Positions 1-8,595 of a stretch of 64,000 nt of DNA are shown here, piece by piece. The notes beneath the pieces are model-generated. The model saw nothing but the letters and a program-made list of their open reading frames with translations, had not been told where the DNA came from and made no database searches. How positions within the stretch are numbered: position 1 is the stretch's first letter; every line of letters begins with the position of its first letter. Both the position numbers and the translations under genes were made by a program. The stretch comes from Mycobacterium neglectum (GTDB lineage Bacteria > Actinomycetota > Actinomycetes > Mycobacteriales > Mycobacteriaceae): NCBI RefSeq assembly GCF_002591975.1, contig NZ_NVQE01000003.1, forward strand, positions 1 through 64,000. Reading direction: 5' to 3'.

Positions 1-248
1 TCGAGTGCCTTGATCTTGGTGTTGCCGATCACGATGGTGTCCTCGCCCTCGAGGCTGATGTCCTCGGGGTAACGGCCCAGGATCGAGTCGAACTTCAGCA
101 GGTGCGCCAGGCTGGCGTTGTCGGTCAAGTCGTTGACCGCAATGATCTCGACGTCGGTGTTCTTGCCCTCGGCCTGCTGCGCCGCCAGGGCCCGGTAGAA
201 GTTGCGTCCGATTCGACCGAAGCCGTTAACGCCAACCCGAATGGTCAC
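1..248 (-). CDS. gap: Glyceraldehyde-3-phosphate dehydrogenase, N-terminal part (runs off window)
   Basis: NAD(P)-dependent GAPDH converts glyceraldehyde-3-phosphate and 1,3-bisphosphoglycerate in glycolysis, gluconeogenesis or the Calvin cycle. The visible 82 residues start at a GTG (246-248) and contain the Rossmann dinucleotide-binding motif GFGRIGRNFYRA near residue 9, then VNDLTDNASLAHLLKFDS, which is typical of the family. The catalytic Cys and the rest of the protein lie beyond base 1. A purine-rich stretch (AAAGGAGA on the coding strand) before the GTG is a fitting ribosome binding site. The gene diverges from a transketolase gene. Since the usual mycobacterial gap sits with pgk and tpi, this may be a second copy, but the left neighbour is not visible. 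Confidence 0.93.
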   Translation of the reverse strand, partial: MTIRVGVNGFGRIGRNFYRALAAQQAEGKNTDVEIIAVNDLTDNASLAHLLKFDSILGRYPEDISLEGEDTIVIGNTKIKAL

Positions 249-389
249 GTATCTCCTTTGTTTTCTTTGTGCCCTAAATTGTTGCCTCAATGCAGGCAGC
301 CAGCCTAAGCAATCGAGCATTCGAAAGTCGCGCGACAAAATTCCGCGAAACCGCCGAAAGAATTGAACTGATTCGCCGTTAACCCGATA

Positions 390-410
390 TATCCCCCGCT
401 TCGGGGGATA
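390..410. promoter_or_regulatory. Perfect inverted repeat upstream of the transketolase gene
   Basis: In the 185-bp divergent gap/tkt spacer, arms TATCCCCCG and CGGGGGATA flank the 3-base loop CTT. The repeat ends 23 bases before the tkt start. It could be a regulator operator or a short hairpin. A similar sequence, ATCCCCC-ACTT-CGGGGA, lies before the response regulator gene at 6211-6227, which argues for an operator. No binding protein can be assigned from sequence alone. Confidence 0.5.
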
Positions 411-433
411 AATGGCGCCCGATATTACCTAGC

Positions 434-2497
434 GTGTCCGAAATGACCACCGCATCAAGTGAAGCGCTAACGTGGACAGCCGAAATCGATCAATTGGCGG
501 TCAACACGCTGCGGTTCTTGGCGGCCGACGGTGTCGAGGCGGCCAACAGCGGTCATCCGGGCTTGCCGTTGGGTACCAGCCCGATCGCCTGGACGCTGTG
601 GTCGCGCCACCTCCGACACGACCCCGCCGATGCGCAGTGGCCGGATCGCGACAGGTTCATCCTGTCGGCCGGCCACGGCTCAATGCTGCTGTATGCATTG
701 CTGCACGTATTCGGCTACGACATGCCGATCGACCAGCTGCAGCGTTTTCGCCAACTCGGGTCCCGCACACCTGGACACCCGGAATTCGGCCACACCCCCG
801 GCGTGGAGACGACAACGGGACCTCTCGGACAGGGGTTGGCCAATGCTGTCGGCATGGCGCTGGCCGAGCGGATGCTGGCCGCTCGGTGTAACACGGCAGA
901 ACACACCGTCGTAGACCACCGAACCTGGGTACTGGCCGGCGACGGTGACCTTATGGAGGGCATCTCGCATGAGGCGGCGTCTCTGGCTGGTCGATTGGGG
1001 CTCGGGAAGCTGACCGTCATCTTCGACGACAACGACATCACCATCGACGGTCCAGCAAGTCAGAGCTGCGCCGACGACGCAGCGGCACGCTTCGCGTCGT
1101 ACGGATGGCAGATCCTCGCCGTCGACGACGGTAACGACATCGCGGCGCTCGACCAGGCGTTCACCACCGCGTGCGAATCCGAGGATCGGCCAACCTTCAT
1201 CACGGTGCACACGACGATCGGCTACGGCGCGCCAGGGGTAGAAGGCACCTCGAAGGCTCATGGCAGTCCACTGGGCGCAGAGACACTTGCGGCGATGCGC
1301 GAACGGCTTGGTTGGCCGGCGGCGAGCTTTCACGTGCCGGTCGCGGTCGGCGCTACCGCCGCCGCCGTCGCCGTGAAGGGTGCTGCGGCACATGCCGATT
1401 GGGCAGACACCCACGCTCGGTGGCAGGCCGATCACGCACAGCTCAGCGCGGACTATCCCCTCGACGCCACGCCCCGACCCGAGGACCTCCGCGCCCTGAC
1501 CCCGCTCTCTGATGGAGCGGTCCCCGGTGGCAAAACCGCGACCCGCAAGGCGTCTGGTGCGGCCCTCAACGCGCTCGCGACCGTGTACCCGGGACTCATC
1601 GGTGGCTCTGCGGACTTGGCGGGGTCGACGAATACGGCCATCCCCGGCGGGGACGTCGGACCCGGCGATTACTCCGGACGCACCATCCATTTCGGAATCC
1701 GCGAGCACGCGATGGCCGCGGTGATGAACGGAATCTCGCTGCACGGCGGGCTTCGGCCGTTCGGCAGCACATTCCTGGTATTCGCTGATTACCTGCGACC
1801 GGCGCTGCGCTTGTCTGCGCTGATGAAGCAGCCGGTGGTCTACGTGTTCACCCACGATTCGGTGCACGTTGGCGAGGACGGACCTACTCATCAGCCGATC
1901 GAACAGCTCGAATCGCTCCGATTGATACCAGGTCTGACCGTATTGCGCCCCGCCGACGCCGCCGAGACGGCGCTGGCCTGGGAGCTGGCGGTGACCAATG
2001 TCGATGGTCCCACCGCACTGGTGTTGAGCCGCCAGGATCTCCCGATCCTCGGGGGCGCTGGACTCGACGAGATTCGCAGCCACGGCGCGCGGGTCGTCCG
2101 CGCCCAGGCTGGGCACCAGGATGTGGTGCTGGCGGCCAGCGGATCCGAGGTTGCCCTTGCGCTCGATGCCGCTGACGTGCTGGCGGCCAGGGGTGTGACC
2201 GCCACTGTGGCCTCGGTGATGTGGCGCGAACGCTTCGACGAGGCTGTGCGGAACGGGCGGCACCAGCTGCCCGATGTGCCTGTGGTGTGGATCGAGGCGG
2301 GCGTGCCGATCGGGTGGCGCGCGATTGCCGGACCCCGCGATGCCGTCGTCGGCATTCAGCGGTTCGGCGAGAGCGGCCCAGGTGGCGACGTCGCCGCGCA
2401 CCTCGGACTGACTCCGACCGCGGTCGCGGACGCCGCACTACGCGTCGCCGCATACCAGCGGAGCGACGCGGAGTGGTCCGCTATTTCCGACGCTTGA
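434..2497 (+). CDS. tkt: Transketolase (second-type paralogue, possibly CbbT)
   Basis: A thiamine-diphosphate enzyme that moves two-carbon units between sugar phosphates in the pentose phosphate or Calvin cycle. The length (687 residues) is normal. Visible landmarks are His41 in NSGHPGLPLG, His81, the ThDP/Mg motif GDGDLMEG at 169-176 with Asn200, the catalytic Glu424 in GIREHAMAA, and the pyrimidine-binding region THDSVHVGEDGPTHQP. A GTG at 434 is used here; an in-frame ATG at 443 is an alternative. The N-terminus differs from the main mycobacterial Tkt, which I recall in an operon with tal and zwf. Its placement beside gap and hyp genes makes a Calvin-cycle role plausible, but that is inference. 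Confidence 0.93.
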   Translation: MSEMTTASSEALTWTAEIDQLAVNTLRFLAADGVEAANSGHPGLPLGTSPIAWTLWSRHLRHDPADAQWPDRDRFILSAGHGSMLLYALLHVFGYDMPIDQLQRFRQLGSRTPGHPEFGHTPGVETTTGPLGQGLANAVGMALAERMLAARCNTAEHTVVDHRTWVLAGDGDLMEGISHEAASLAGRLGLGKLTVIFDDNDITIDGPASQSCADDAAARFASYGWQILAVDDGNDIAALDQAFTTACESEDRPTFITVHTTIGYGAPGVEGTSKAHGSPLGAETLAAMRERLGWPAASFHVPVAVGATAAAVAVKGAAAHADWADTHARWQADHAQLSADYPLDATPRPEDLRALTPLSDGAVPGGKTATRKASGAALNALATVYPGLIGGSADLAGSTNTAIPGGDVGPGDYSGRTIHFGIREHAMAAVMNGISLHGGLRPFGSTFLVFADYLRPALRLSALMKQPVVYVFTHDSVHVGEDGPTHQPIEQLESLRLIPGLTVLRPADAAETALAWELAVTNVDGPTALVLSRQDLPILGGAGLDEIRSHGARVVRAQAGHQDVVLAASGSEVALALDAADVLAARGVTATVASVMWRERFDEAVRNGRHQLPDVPVVWIEAGVPIGWRAIAGPRDAVVGIQRFGESGPGGDVAAHLGLTPTAVADAALRVAAYQRSDAEWSAISDA

Positions 2498-2538
2498 CGC
2501 GGCCACTACCGTTGGCGCTCAGGGACTTTCATGACGGC

Positions 2539-2796
2539 TCATGCGCTGGACGCATGACCGTCCAGGTCGTCGAGGAGACCCAGATCGTCGAACATCTTCA
2601 GCGTCTCCATCGCCGATTTCTCGTCGAGGCGGCTGATCGCGTATCCGGCATGCACGATTGTGTATTCCCCCACCTGCATGTCCGGCAGGTAGGCCAAACA
2701 GACGGTCTTGGTGTTGCCACCGAAGTCAACGGTGGACATGCGGGTGCCCGCAGCCTCCCAGACGTCGATCACTTGGCCGGGAACTCCGAGGCACAT
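2539..2796 (-). CDS. hypC: [NiFe]-hydrogenase maturation chaperone HypC
   Basis: HypC/HupF-family chaperone that, with HypD, delivers the Fe(CN)2CO unit to the hydrogenase large subunit. The 85-residue protein begins MCLGVPGQVI, with the essential Cys directly after Met, and has the family's VGEYTIVHAGYAI segment. The ATG at 2796 is chosen over a longer frame because MCLGVPG must be N-terminal and a GGAAAGGA ribosome binding site lies just upstream. It reads opposite to the flanking tkt and hypA genes and shares the 2797-3048 spacer with hypA, from which divergent transcription probably starts. hypD, hypE and hypF are not in the window. Confidence 0.95.
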   Translation of the reverse strand: MCLGVPGQVIDVWEAAGTRMSTVDFGGNTKTVCLAYLPDMQVGEYTIVHAGYAISRLDEKSAMETLKMFDDLGLLDDLDGHASSA

Positions 2797-3048
2797 ATGC
2801 CTTCCTTTCCGGTCAGGCAATCACGGCGACCGTGCGCGGGTGTGGGCTCCCGCGCGGGTTGCGATCACGCTAGCCAAATTCCGCCGGGCCGACAATCAGA
2901 ATTTCGCACAACAAGACTGCGTTTTTCTGCCTGTCATTCCGCCGTGGATGACCACCGCGCAGCGATAGCTTTGTGTGGAGCGCCCATTCGCAGTACCTGC
3001 GACGACGAGGGCGAGGAGAGTCCAACATGGAGACGGCGGTGCGAAGCA

Positions 3049-3384
3049 GTGCATGAGCTGTCGCTGTGCCGTGCGATCGCCGGCGTCGTCAAGACCTATG
3101 CCGCCGATCGGCATGTCGATGTCGTGCACGTCCAGGTCGGCGCTCTGCGTCAAGTGGTACCCGATTCATTGTCCTTCTGCTGGACTCTGGTCCGCGAACA
3201 CGAGTGCATGCCCGACGCACAGCTGGAACTCGAGCTGGTTCCTGCCGAGGTGCAGTGCCGCTCGTGTGCACAACGGTCGGAGATCGCTTCACGGTGGTCC
3301 GTGTGCTGTCCGAAATGCCAGAGTGCCGACGTCGAGGTGGTCAAAGGCGAGGAGTTCCAGGTGACGTCGCTCGATGTGACGTGA
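3049..3384 (+). CDS. hypA: Hydrogenase nickel-insertion protein HypA
   Basis: Nickel metallochaperone that works with HypB to insert Ni into the hydrogenase large subunit. The 111-residue product begins (GTG)-His-Glu-Leu, giving the MHE N-terminus whose amine and His2 bind nickel, so the GTG at 3049 decides the start. The structural zinc site is the CRSC ... CPKC pair near residues 73-93. The ribosome binding site is weak. An upstream ATG at 3026 is out of frame and stops at once. It lies 29 bases before hypB and is probably cotranscribed with it. Confidence 0.93.
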   Translation: MHELSLCRAIAGVVKTYAADRHVDVVHVQVGALRQVVPDSLSFCWTLVREHECMPDAQLELELVPAEVQCRSCAQRSEIASRWSVCCPKCQSADVEVVKGEEFQVTSLDVT

Positions 3385-3413
3385 CGTGCCAAGTTTCATG
3401 AAAGGTGATGAGC

Positions 3414-4202
3414 ATGGGTAGATTTCATCGGCACGACGACGGCACGGTGCACGCCCATGAGCACGAAAGCCACGACCAGGCCCACGACCACGGGGACCAC
3501 AGCGGCTACGAGACCGGCTCTGCGCGGGTAGACGTGCTCGAATCGATATTCGCCGAAAATGATGTCCGCGCAGACTTCAACCGTAATGCGTTCGAGCAAC
3601 ATGGGATTCGCGCCCTCAATCTCATGAGTTCACCGGGCTCGGGCAAGACAACGGTGCTCGCCGCATCACTCGACGAACTCAGGGGCGAGATCGCCGTCGG
3701 GGTGATCGAAGGCGATATCGCAACCGACCTCGACGCGGCCAAGCTGGGTGGCCGAGGGGCACAGATCTCTCTGCTCAACACCAACAACGGCTTCGGCGGT
3801 GAATGCCACTTGGATGCGCCGATGGTCAACAGGGCGCTGCAGGGTCTGAATCTGCCCGAGCTCGACCTGGTCATCATCGAGAACGTCGGCAACCTGGTCT
3901 GCCCTGCCGAGTTCGACGTCGGCGAGCATGCCAAGGCGATGGTCTATTCCCTCACTGAGGGTGAGGACAAGCCGCTCAAGTACCCGGTGATGTTTCGCTC
4001 GGTGGATGTGGTCCTGCTCAACAAGATTGACCTGGCCCCCTATCTCGAGGCCGACATCGACACCTATATCGGACACATCCGCGAGGTCAACCCGACCGCC
4101 ATGATCCTTCCGATCAGCGCCAGGACGGGCGCGGGCATGCCGGACTGGTTCACCTGGCTACGTCGGTTCGCCGCCGACGTGCCATGTGTTCAACACGGTT
4201 GA
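3414..4202 (+). CDS. hypB: Hydrogenase nickel-incorporation GTPase HypB
   Basis: SIMIBI-class GTPase powering nickel insertion into [NiFe] hydrogenase. The N-terminus is His-rich (FHRHDDGTVHAHEHESHDQAHDHGDH), a likely nickel store, and is followed by the P-loop SSPGSGKTT near residue 75, the EGDI Mg-binding segment and the NKIDL specificity motif. Three in-frame starts exist (GTG 3405, ATG 3408, ATG 3414); ATG 3414 has the best-placed AAAGG. The protein is 262 residues, normal for the family. The next gene is convergent, so hypB ends this transcription unit. Confidence 0.95.
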   Translation: MGRFHRHDDGTVHAHEHESHDQAHDHGDHSGYETGSARVDVLESIFAENDVRADFNRNAFEQHGIRALNLMSSPGSGKTTVLAASLDELRGEIAVGVIEGDIATDLDAAKLGGRGAQISLLNTNNGFGGECHLDAPMVNRALQGLNLPELDLVIIENVGNLVCPAEFDVGEHAKAMVYSLTEGEDKPLKYPVMFRSVDVVLLNKIDLAPYLEADIDTYIGHIREVNPTAMILPISARTGAGMPDWFTWLRRFAADVPCVQHG

Positions 4203-4237
4203 TCTCGCTGCGGCAGCCCCACATTCGGGCCGGATTA

Positions 4238-5479
4238 TCAGGCCGGCAGCGCGGCGTTCAACGGAACCTTCACGGTAACCGTGGTGCCCGAGGCAGGGCT
4301 CGACTGTATGGACAGTTGACCACCTACCAGTTCGGCCCGCTCAGTCATCGACAACATTCCGTAGCCGGCGGGTTTGGCCACACGATCGCGGAGACCATCC
4401 CCAGAGACGGTGGATTGGCCCGTATCGAAACCGACCCCGTCGTCGGCGACCTCGAGGCGTGCGACGTGGTCGCACACCGAGAACCGCAAGCTCGCAACAC
4501 TGGCGTGCGAATGCTTGACGACGTTCTGCAGGCACTCCTGGGCGATGCGATACAACGCGACCTCAATGTGTTCGGGCAGCCGATCGTCGGCAAGCTCGAG
4601 CTTCAGGTCGACCTGCGGGATCGAAGCCGCCAGACTTGCCAGCCCGCCGGCCAGGCCGAGGTCTTCCAGAACCGGTGGCCGAAGGCCGCTGATAGCCGAG
4701 CGCGCCTCCTCCAGCGTCAGTCCGACCATTTCACGGGACTTCGCGATCTGTTCGGCCGCCTCCGCGGAGTTTTCCTCGTCGACGGCGCGGGCTGCGGCGT
4801 CCAGCCGATACGTGAGCGTCACCAACCGCTGCGAAATGCCGTCATGGATGTCACCCGCCAGGCGGCGCCGCTCCACCTCCTGGGCCTCGATCACCTGCTC
4901 GGCGAAGTTCTCGTGTGCTCGCTCGCGGGCCTTCAGCTGTCGATGCAGCCGGCCCTGATGCAGTGCGCCGGCTATCAGCCGCCCGATGACCAGCAGCAAC
5001 TCGACGTCACGCGCCGTGAAATTACGCTGCTCGACGGTGTGGACGTTGAGGACGCCCACAAGGCCGCCCGGCTCGGTCTCCATCGGAACCGATGCCATCG
5101 AGGTGAAGTCCGATCCGCGCAATGATCCGATCGGCACATAGCGAGGGTCGGCTTCCTTGTTGTCGGTGATGACCACCGGTTGACGATGGCTGGCCACCCA
5201 CCCGGAGACGCCTGACCCCAACGGCAGCCGGATCCGGCCGACCTGCTCGTCGAACGGTGGCGTCGCACCCACCAGGGTCAGGGACCCCTCGGTGTCGTCG
5301 AGTACGTGCACGAAGCAGACATCCGATGCGGTCGCCGCAATGATCATCCGCGCAGCCGCGGCCGCCATGACCTCCAACCCAGGTCCGCTGGAGGTTGCGG
5401 CCACGATGTCGAGCAGGAGGGCGACCTCGCGATCGGGGTCGACCAGGCCGCGCATGGCGCGCGCTCCGGATGTCGTCAC
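4238..5479 (-). CDS. GAF-domain sensor histidine kinase (NarL/DevS class)
   Basis: Cytoplasmic sensor kinase without membrane segments, 413 residues. A GAF domain spans about 25-170 (LPLGSGVSGWVASHRQPVVI, VPMETEP...GVLNVHT). A HisKA_3 dimerisation domain follows with phosphoacceptor His212 in LAGDIHDGISQRLV, then a HATPase_c domain (NVVKHSHAS, DDGVGFD, GYGMLSM). The GTG start overlaps the stop of the upstream response regulator by four bases (GTGA), so the pair is translationally coupled. Its GAF signal is unknown. Position next to hypAB suggests, but does not prove, control of hydrogen or redox metabolism. Confidence 0.88.
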   Translation of the reverse strand: MTTSGARAMRGLVDPDREVALLLDIVAATSSGPGLEVMAAAAARMIIAATASDVCFVHVLDDTEGSLTLVGATPPFDEQVGRIRLPLGSGVSGWVASHRQPVVITDNKEADPRYVPIGSLRGSDFTSMASVPMETEPGGLVGVLNVHTVEQRNFTARDVELLLVIGRLIAGALHQGRLHRQLKARERAHENFAEQVIEAQEVERRRLAGDIHDGISQRLVTLTYRLDAAARAVDEENSAEAAEQIAKSREMVGLTLEEARSAISGLRPPVLEDLGLAGGLASLAASIPQVDLKLELADDRLPEHIEVALYRIAQECLQNVVKHSHASVASLRFSVCDHVARLEVADDGVGFDTGQSTVSGDGLRDRVAKPAGYGMLSMTERAELVGGQLSIQSSPASGTTVTVKVPLNAALPA

Positions 5480-6147
5480 CTGTAGATGCCCTCCCGTAGT
5501 GCGGTGGCCGCCGCGCTGGTGCGGTCGCTGACGCCGAGCTTGCGGTAGATGGACCGCAGGTGGCTCTTCACCGTCTCATCGCCAATCACCAGCTTGTTGG
5601 CAATCCCACGGTTGGACAGGCCGGTGACCACGTATGACAGGATCTCGCTCTCCCGTTGAGTCAGCCCCTGCCGGGCGCCCGGCCAGAACTCGTTCGATTG
5701 CAGACGCGCAGCGGTGTCGACGGCTCGCGCGGCCAGACCGGCGTCGATCGCGGTCGAGCCGTCGCGTACGTACTCGAGTTGACGAACCAGTTCGTCGCTG
5801 GTGATTCCTTTGAGCAAGTACCCGGCCGCACCGACACGCAGCGCCTGGAATAGATACTGCTCGTCGTCGTACACCGATAGCAGGATCACTTTGCGCTCTG
5901 GATCTCGTTCCCGGATTGACCGACACAGATCCAATCCGCTTGCACCCTGCATCCGGACATCGCACAAAACGACATCGGGCATGAGGTTGGCAATAACGCT
6001 GAGCGCATTCTCCACACCGACGGCCGCACCAACCACACGCACTCTTGTATGGAACGAGGCGAGCATCGCCTTGAGGCCCTCGATTACGATCTCGTGATCG
6101 TCCACGAGGACAACTCGCACAGGCCCTGCAACCACTGCCACCGTCAT
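5476..6147 (-). CDS. NarL/LuxR-family response regulator
   Basis: Two-component transcription regulator of 223 residues. The receiver domain is N-terminal (VRVVLVDDHEIVIEGLKAML) with phosphoacceptor Asp63 in VVLCDVRMQG and the conserved Lys in GYLLKGI. The C-terminal LuxR helix-turn-helix reads LTQRESEILSYVVTGLSNRGIANKL...ETVKSHLRSIYRKL. The ATG at 6147 is preferred over a start 24 codons upstream because the receiver fold begins about 10 residues after it. It overlaps the kinase gene by 4 bases. An inverted-repeat-like sequence lies 64-80 bases upstream (6211-6227). Confidence 0.9.
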   Translation of the reverse strand: MTVAVVAGPVRVVLVDDHEIVIEGLKAMLASFHTRVRVVGAAVGVENALSVIANLMPDVVLCDVRMQGASGLDLCRSIRERDPERKVILLSVYDDEQYLFQALRVGAAGYLLKGITSDELVRQLEYVRDGSTAIDAGLAARAVDTAARLQSNEFWPGARQGLTQRESEILSYVVTGLSNRGIANKLVIGDETVKSHLRSIYRKLGVSDRTSAAATALREGIYR

Positions 6148-6210
6148 GTATGCACGGTAGTGCCGAATCTTTCGATCGTGATAGACCTTTCGGTCCCGTT
6201 CACCCCGCGA

Positions 6211-6227
6211 ATCCCCCACTTCGGGGA
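6211..6227. promoter_or_regulatory. Inverted-repeat motif upstream of the response regulator operon
   Basis: ATCCCCC-ACTT-CGGGGA lies in the spacer upstream of the response regulator/kinase pair. It closely resembles the perfect repeat at 390-410 before tkt: the same ATCCCCC, the same CTTCGGGG core and identical spacing. It may be an autoregulatory operator of this NarL-type regulator. Confidence 0.35.
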
Positions 6228-6274
6228 CCTTCGCCCAGGCTTGGAACCTGCCGGTTCACGTTGCTGGGCTCTTT

Positions 6275-6601
6275 TCAGTCTCGGTTAGACGTCGACGCTG
6301 CCGCTCGCCCGGCTTGATCGGAATGTTCGGCCAGCCAACGGATATCCATGTGACGCACCCGACGATGCTCGAGCACGATCCACAGTATGCCGAATACGAT
6401 CGCCAGAACTGCGACGACTGCGGTCATCATGGTGTATTCGCGTTGGTTGTAGGCAACCGAGGCAACACAGCCGGCCATTGAAATTACGCCGAGCGCAATG
6501 GAAAGGAGACCCGGCCAACAATAGCCGTCGATGAATGTCTCGCCCGCGTGTTGGTGTGTTGTGCGGTAGTGATCAACGGGATCGCGATGGTTTCTTCCCA
6601 T
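6275..6601 (-). CDS. Small two-helix membrane protein, UsfY-like
   Basis: A 108-residue protein with a polar N-terminus (RDPVDHYRTTHQHAGETFIDG), two hydrophobic helices at about 29-50 and 57-77, and a basic C-terminal tail (LEHRRVRHMDIRWLAEHS). The DPVDHxRTT...AGE...WPG pattern recalls mycobacterial UsfY, a stress-linked membrane protein of unknown function from the sigF region. This is from memory and not certain. It is on the same strand as the response regulator, 127 bases upstream of it, and could be a separate unit. Confidence 0.7.
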   Translation of the reverse strand: MGRNHRDPVDHYRTTHQHAGETFIDGYCWPGLLSIALGVISMAGCVASVAYNQREYTMMTAVVAVLAIVFGILWIVLEHRRVRHMDIRWLAEHSDQAGRAAASTSNRD

Positions 6602-6866
6602 AGCGCCTCCAATGCGCAGTAACGACTAGTACAGACCGCCGCGTCGCGAGTTGCGAAACGGTGTATCCGCAACCACAAGTCGCGCTCATGTGAGCGTGCA
6701 GGAGCATCTGTGGTCGTCGAATACTGCAACAAGCATCGAGCGGCCACCTGCGCCCTTCATCCCCCTGACGGGTGGTATTTGCGGGTGGGTTTGTGGCGTG
6801 CGAGGTGTCATGTCCCGCAGACTTCAAAGACCTTGTCTTCAGAAAGGATTCGCCTGCGCAAGCTCG

Positions 6867-8201
6867 TTAGCGTGGCTGTTCTCGCTGTTCTTGCGGCTTC
6901 GGCGTGTGCCCCAGGTATACGACCACGACCGCAGCGGCCAACGACATGACGCCGACCACCCACATCGCCGCCTTGGCGTTGCCGGTCAGATCGTTCAGCC
7001 ATCCGGTGATGTAGGGGCCGCCGAATCCGCTGAGGTTCCCCAGCGAGTTGATCAGTGCGATGCCGCCTGCCGCGGCCACTCCGGTGAGGAAGGTCGAGGG
7101 CAGCGCCCAAAACACCGGCAGGGCACACATGACCGAACAGGTGGACAGGGTGACCGCGACCATCGCCAGGTAGGGATCGCTCATGTAGAGCGCGGCCGGT
7201 ATGGACACCGCCCCGACGATCGCGGGGATCGCCACATGCCATACCCGTTCGTTGGTGCGGTCAGCATGGCGCGCCCAGGGCACCATCACCAGGGCGGCAA
7301 CGACATAGGGCACCGACGTCACGAGTCCGCGCTCGATGATGCTCAGATGCGTGCCGTACTGCTCCTGGAAACCGGCAACGATCGTCGGCAGAAAGAACCC
7401 GACCGCGTACAGGCCGTAGGTGATTCCGAAGTAGATGAATGCCAGCAATAGGATCCTCGGGTGGCTGAGTGCCTTCTTCAGCGGCCAGTGCTGGCCGCTC
7501 TCAGCCAGCGACCGCTCGAAGTCCAGTGTCGTTTCCAGCCAGTCCTTTTGGTCGGCGTTGAGCCACCCGGCCTCGGCCGGTCGATCCGTCAGGTAGAACC
7601 AGCAGACGAACGCGAGAATGACGGCGGGGATGCCCTCGACGAGGAACATGACGCGCCAACCTTCGAGGCCGAAGATGCCGTGTCCCCAATCGATGACCAA
7701 CGAGGACAGGGTGGATCCGATGGCAGTTGATACCGGCACGGCCACCATGAACAACGAGACCGCCTTGGAGCGGTGTCTTTCCGGGAACCAGAAAGTGAGG
7801 TAGAGAATGATTCCCGGGAAGAAACCCGCTTCCGCAACGCCGAGCAGGAACCGAAGGACGACAAGGGTTTCGAAGTTGGGCACGAATGCGATTGCAGTGC
7901 TGATGATTCCCCACGTCAGCATGATGCGCGCGATCCAACGGCGGCCGCCGAACCTGTTGAGAGCGATATTGCTCGGCACTTCCAGCAGCAGGTAGCCGAT
8001 GAAGAAGATGCCCGATGCGAACCCGAACATCTTTGCGCTCATCGCGAGGTCTTCGTTCATGCCGTTGGGCCCGGCGAAGCTGATGTTGACGCGATCGAGG
8101 TAGTTGATGAAATAGAGCAGCACGAGGAACGGGATCAGACGGCGGGTGACCTTCTTCACCGTCTGCTGCCCCACAGCCGAATCGGGGAGGTGGGTCGTCA
8201 T
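6867..8201 (-). CDS. MFS transporter, anion:cation symporter (ACS) family
   Basis: A 444-residue, 12-helix major facilitator. The N-terminal LIPFLVLLYFINYLDRVNIS is the hallmark of the ACS/phthalate-hexuronate subfamily (NYLDR motif). GFFPGIILYLTFWFPERHR in the first half is also typical, as is the long cytoplasmic loop near residues 210-235. Members carry organic anions such as phthalate, tartrate, galactonate or 4-hydroxyphenylacetate; the substrate cannot be named here. No catabolic enzyme gene is adjacent, so it looks like a single-gene unit. Confidence 0.9.
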   Translation of the reverse strand: MTTHLPDSAVGQQTVKKVTRRLIPFLVLLYFINYLDRVNISFAGPNGMNEDLAMSAKMFGFASGIFFIGYLLLEVPSNIALNRFGGRRWIARIMLTWGIISTAIAFVPNFETLVVLRFLLGVAEAGFFPGIILYLTFWFPERHRSKAVSLFMVAVPVSTAIGSTLSSLVIDWGHGIFGLEGWRVMFLVEGIPAVILAFVCWFYLTDRPAEAGWLNADQKDWLETTLDFERSLAESGQHWPLKKALSHPRILLLAFIYFGITYGLYAVGFFLPTIVAGFQEQYGTHLSIIERGLVTSVPYVVAALVMVPWARHADRTNERVWHVAIPAIVGAVSIPAALYMSDPYLAMVAVTLSTCSVMCALPVFWALPSTFLTGVAAAGGIALINSLGNLSGFGGPYITGWLNDLTGNAKAAMWVVGVMSLAAAVVVVYLGHTPKPQEQREQPR

Positions 8202-8316
8202 CGTCGCCCTTCTGCGCAGGTCCGTCGCAATCGAAGCAGATTACCCGCGTTTCATGGGCTGTTTGGGGCTGTCGTTCCAGGTACTGCCCGGATTCCATGC
8301 ACCGTGAGCGCTATGG

Positions 8317-8595
8317 CTAGTCGTTCGTGTACTCGGCGGGGCACGACAGGTCCACGAAGACCGTGTTGATCGCTGCACTTCCGGACGACTCACGGATACG
8401 TTCGACCGAGCAATTGGCCAGCGGCCCGCCCCTCGTCCCGTTGAGGTTCACCCGGTAACCCTGCGCACGCAGTTCGTTGACAACGTCGGTGGCTGACCCA
8501 CCTCCCGACGGCGCTGCGACCGCTCCGGTCGCTGATGCCAACCCCACCGCTGTCATCGTGAAAGCCGCACCGATCGCAAGAATGCACTTGTTCAT
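8317..8595 (-). CDS. Small secreted protein of unknown function
   Basis: A 92-residue protein with a clear Sec signal peptide (MNKCILAIGAAFTMTAVGL, cleavage probably after AVAA near 28). The mature part is about 64 residues with two cysteines (LANCSVE and DLSCPAEY) that could form a disulfide. Small one-disulfide secreted proteins like this are common in mycobacteria. A ribosome binding site (AAAGGAT) precedes the ATG. I recognise no function, and the flanking genes do not suggest one. Confidence 0.75.
   Translation of the reverse strand: MNKCILAIGAAFTMTAVGLASATGAVAAPSGGGSATDVVNELRAQGYRVNLNGTRGGPLANCSVERIRESSGSAAINTVFVDLSCPAEYTND

Noticed and set aside
680..2401. 573-codon open frame antisense to transketolase
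   Set aside because: Shadow of a clear transketolase gene; composition typical of a reverse-strand artefact.
6148..6274. DevR/DosR-type box before the NarL regulator
   Set aside because: GGGACCGAAAGGTC (reverse strand) shares only the GGGAC half with the DosR consensus; the second half does not fit.
6759..6782. ATCCCCC-TGA-CGGGTGG as a third copy of the tkt/regulator repeat
   Set aside because: Spacing is one base shorter, the right arm is degenerate, and it does not lie before a gene start in the right orientation.
6710..6949. 79-codon frame overlapping the end of the MFS gene
   Set aside because: Antisense to the MFS C-terminus in its second half and without recognisable features. It ends in a chance lipoprotein-like stretch.
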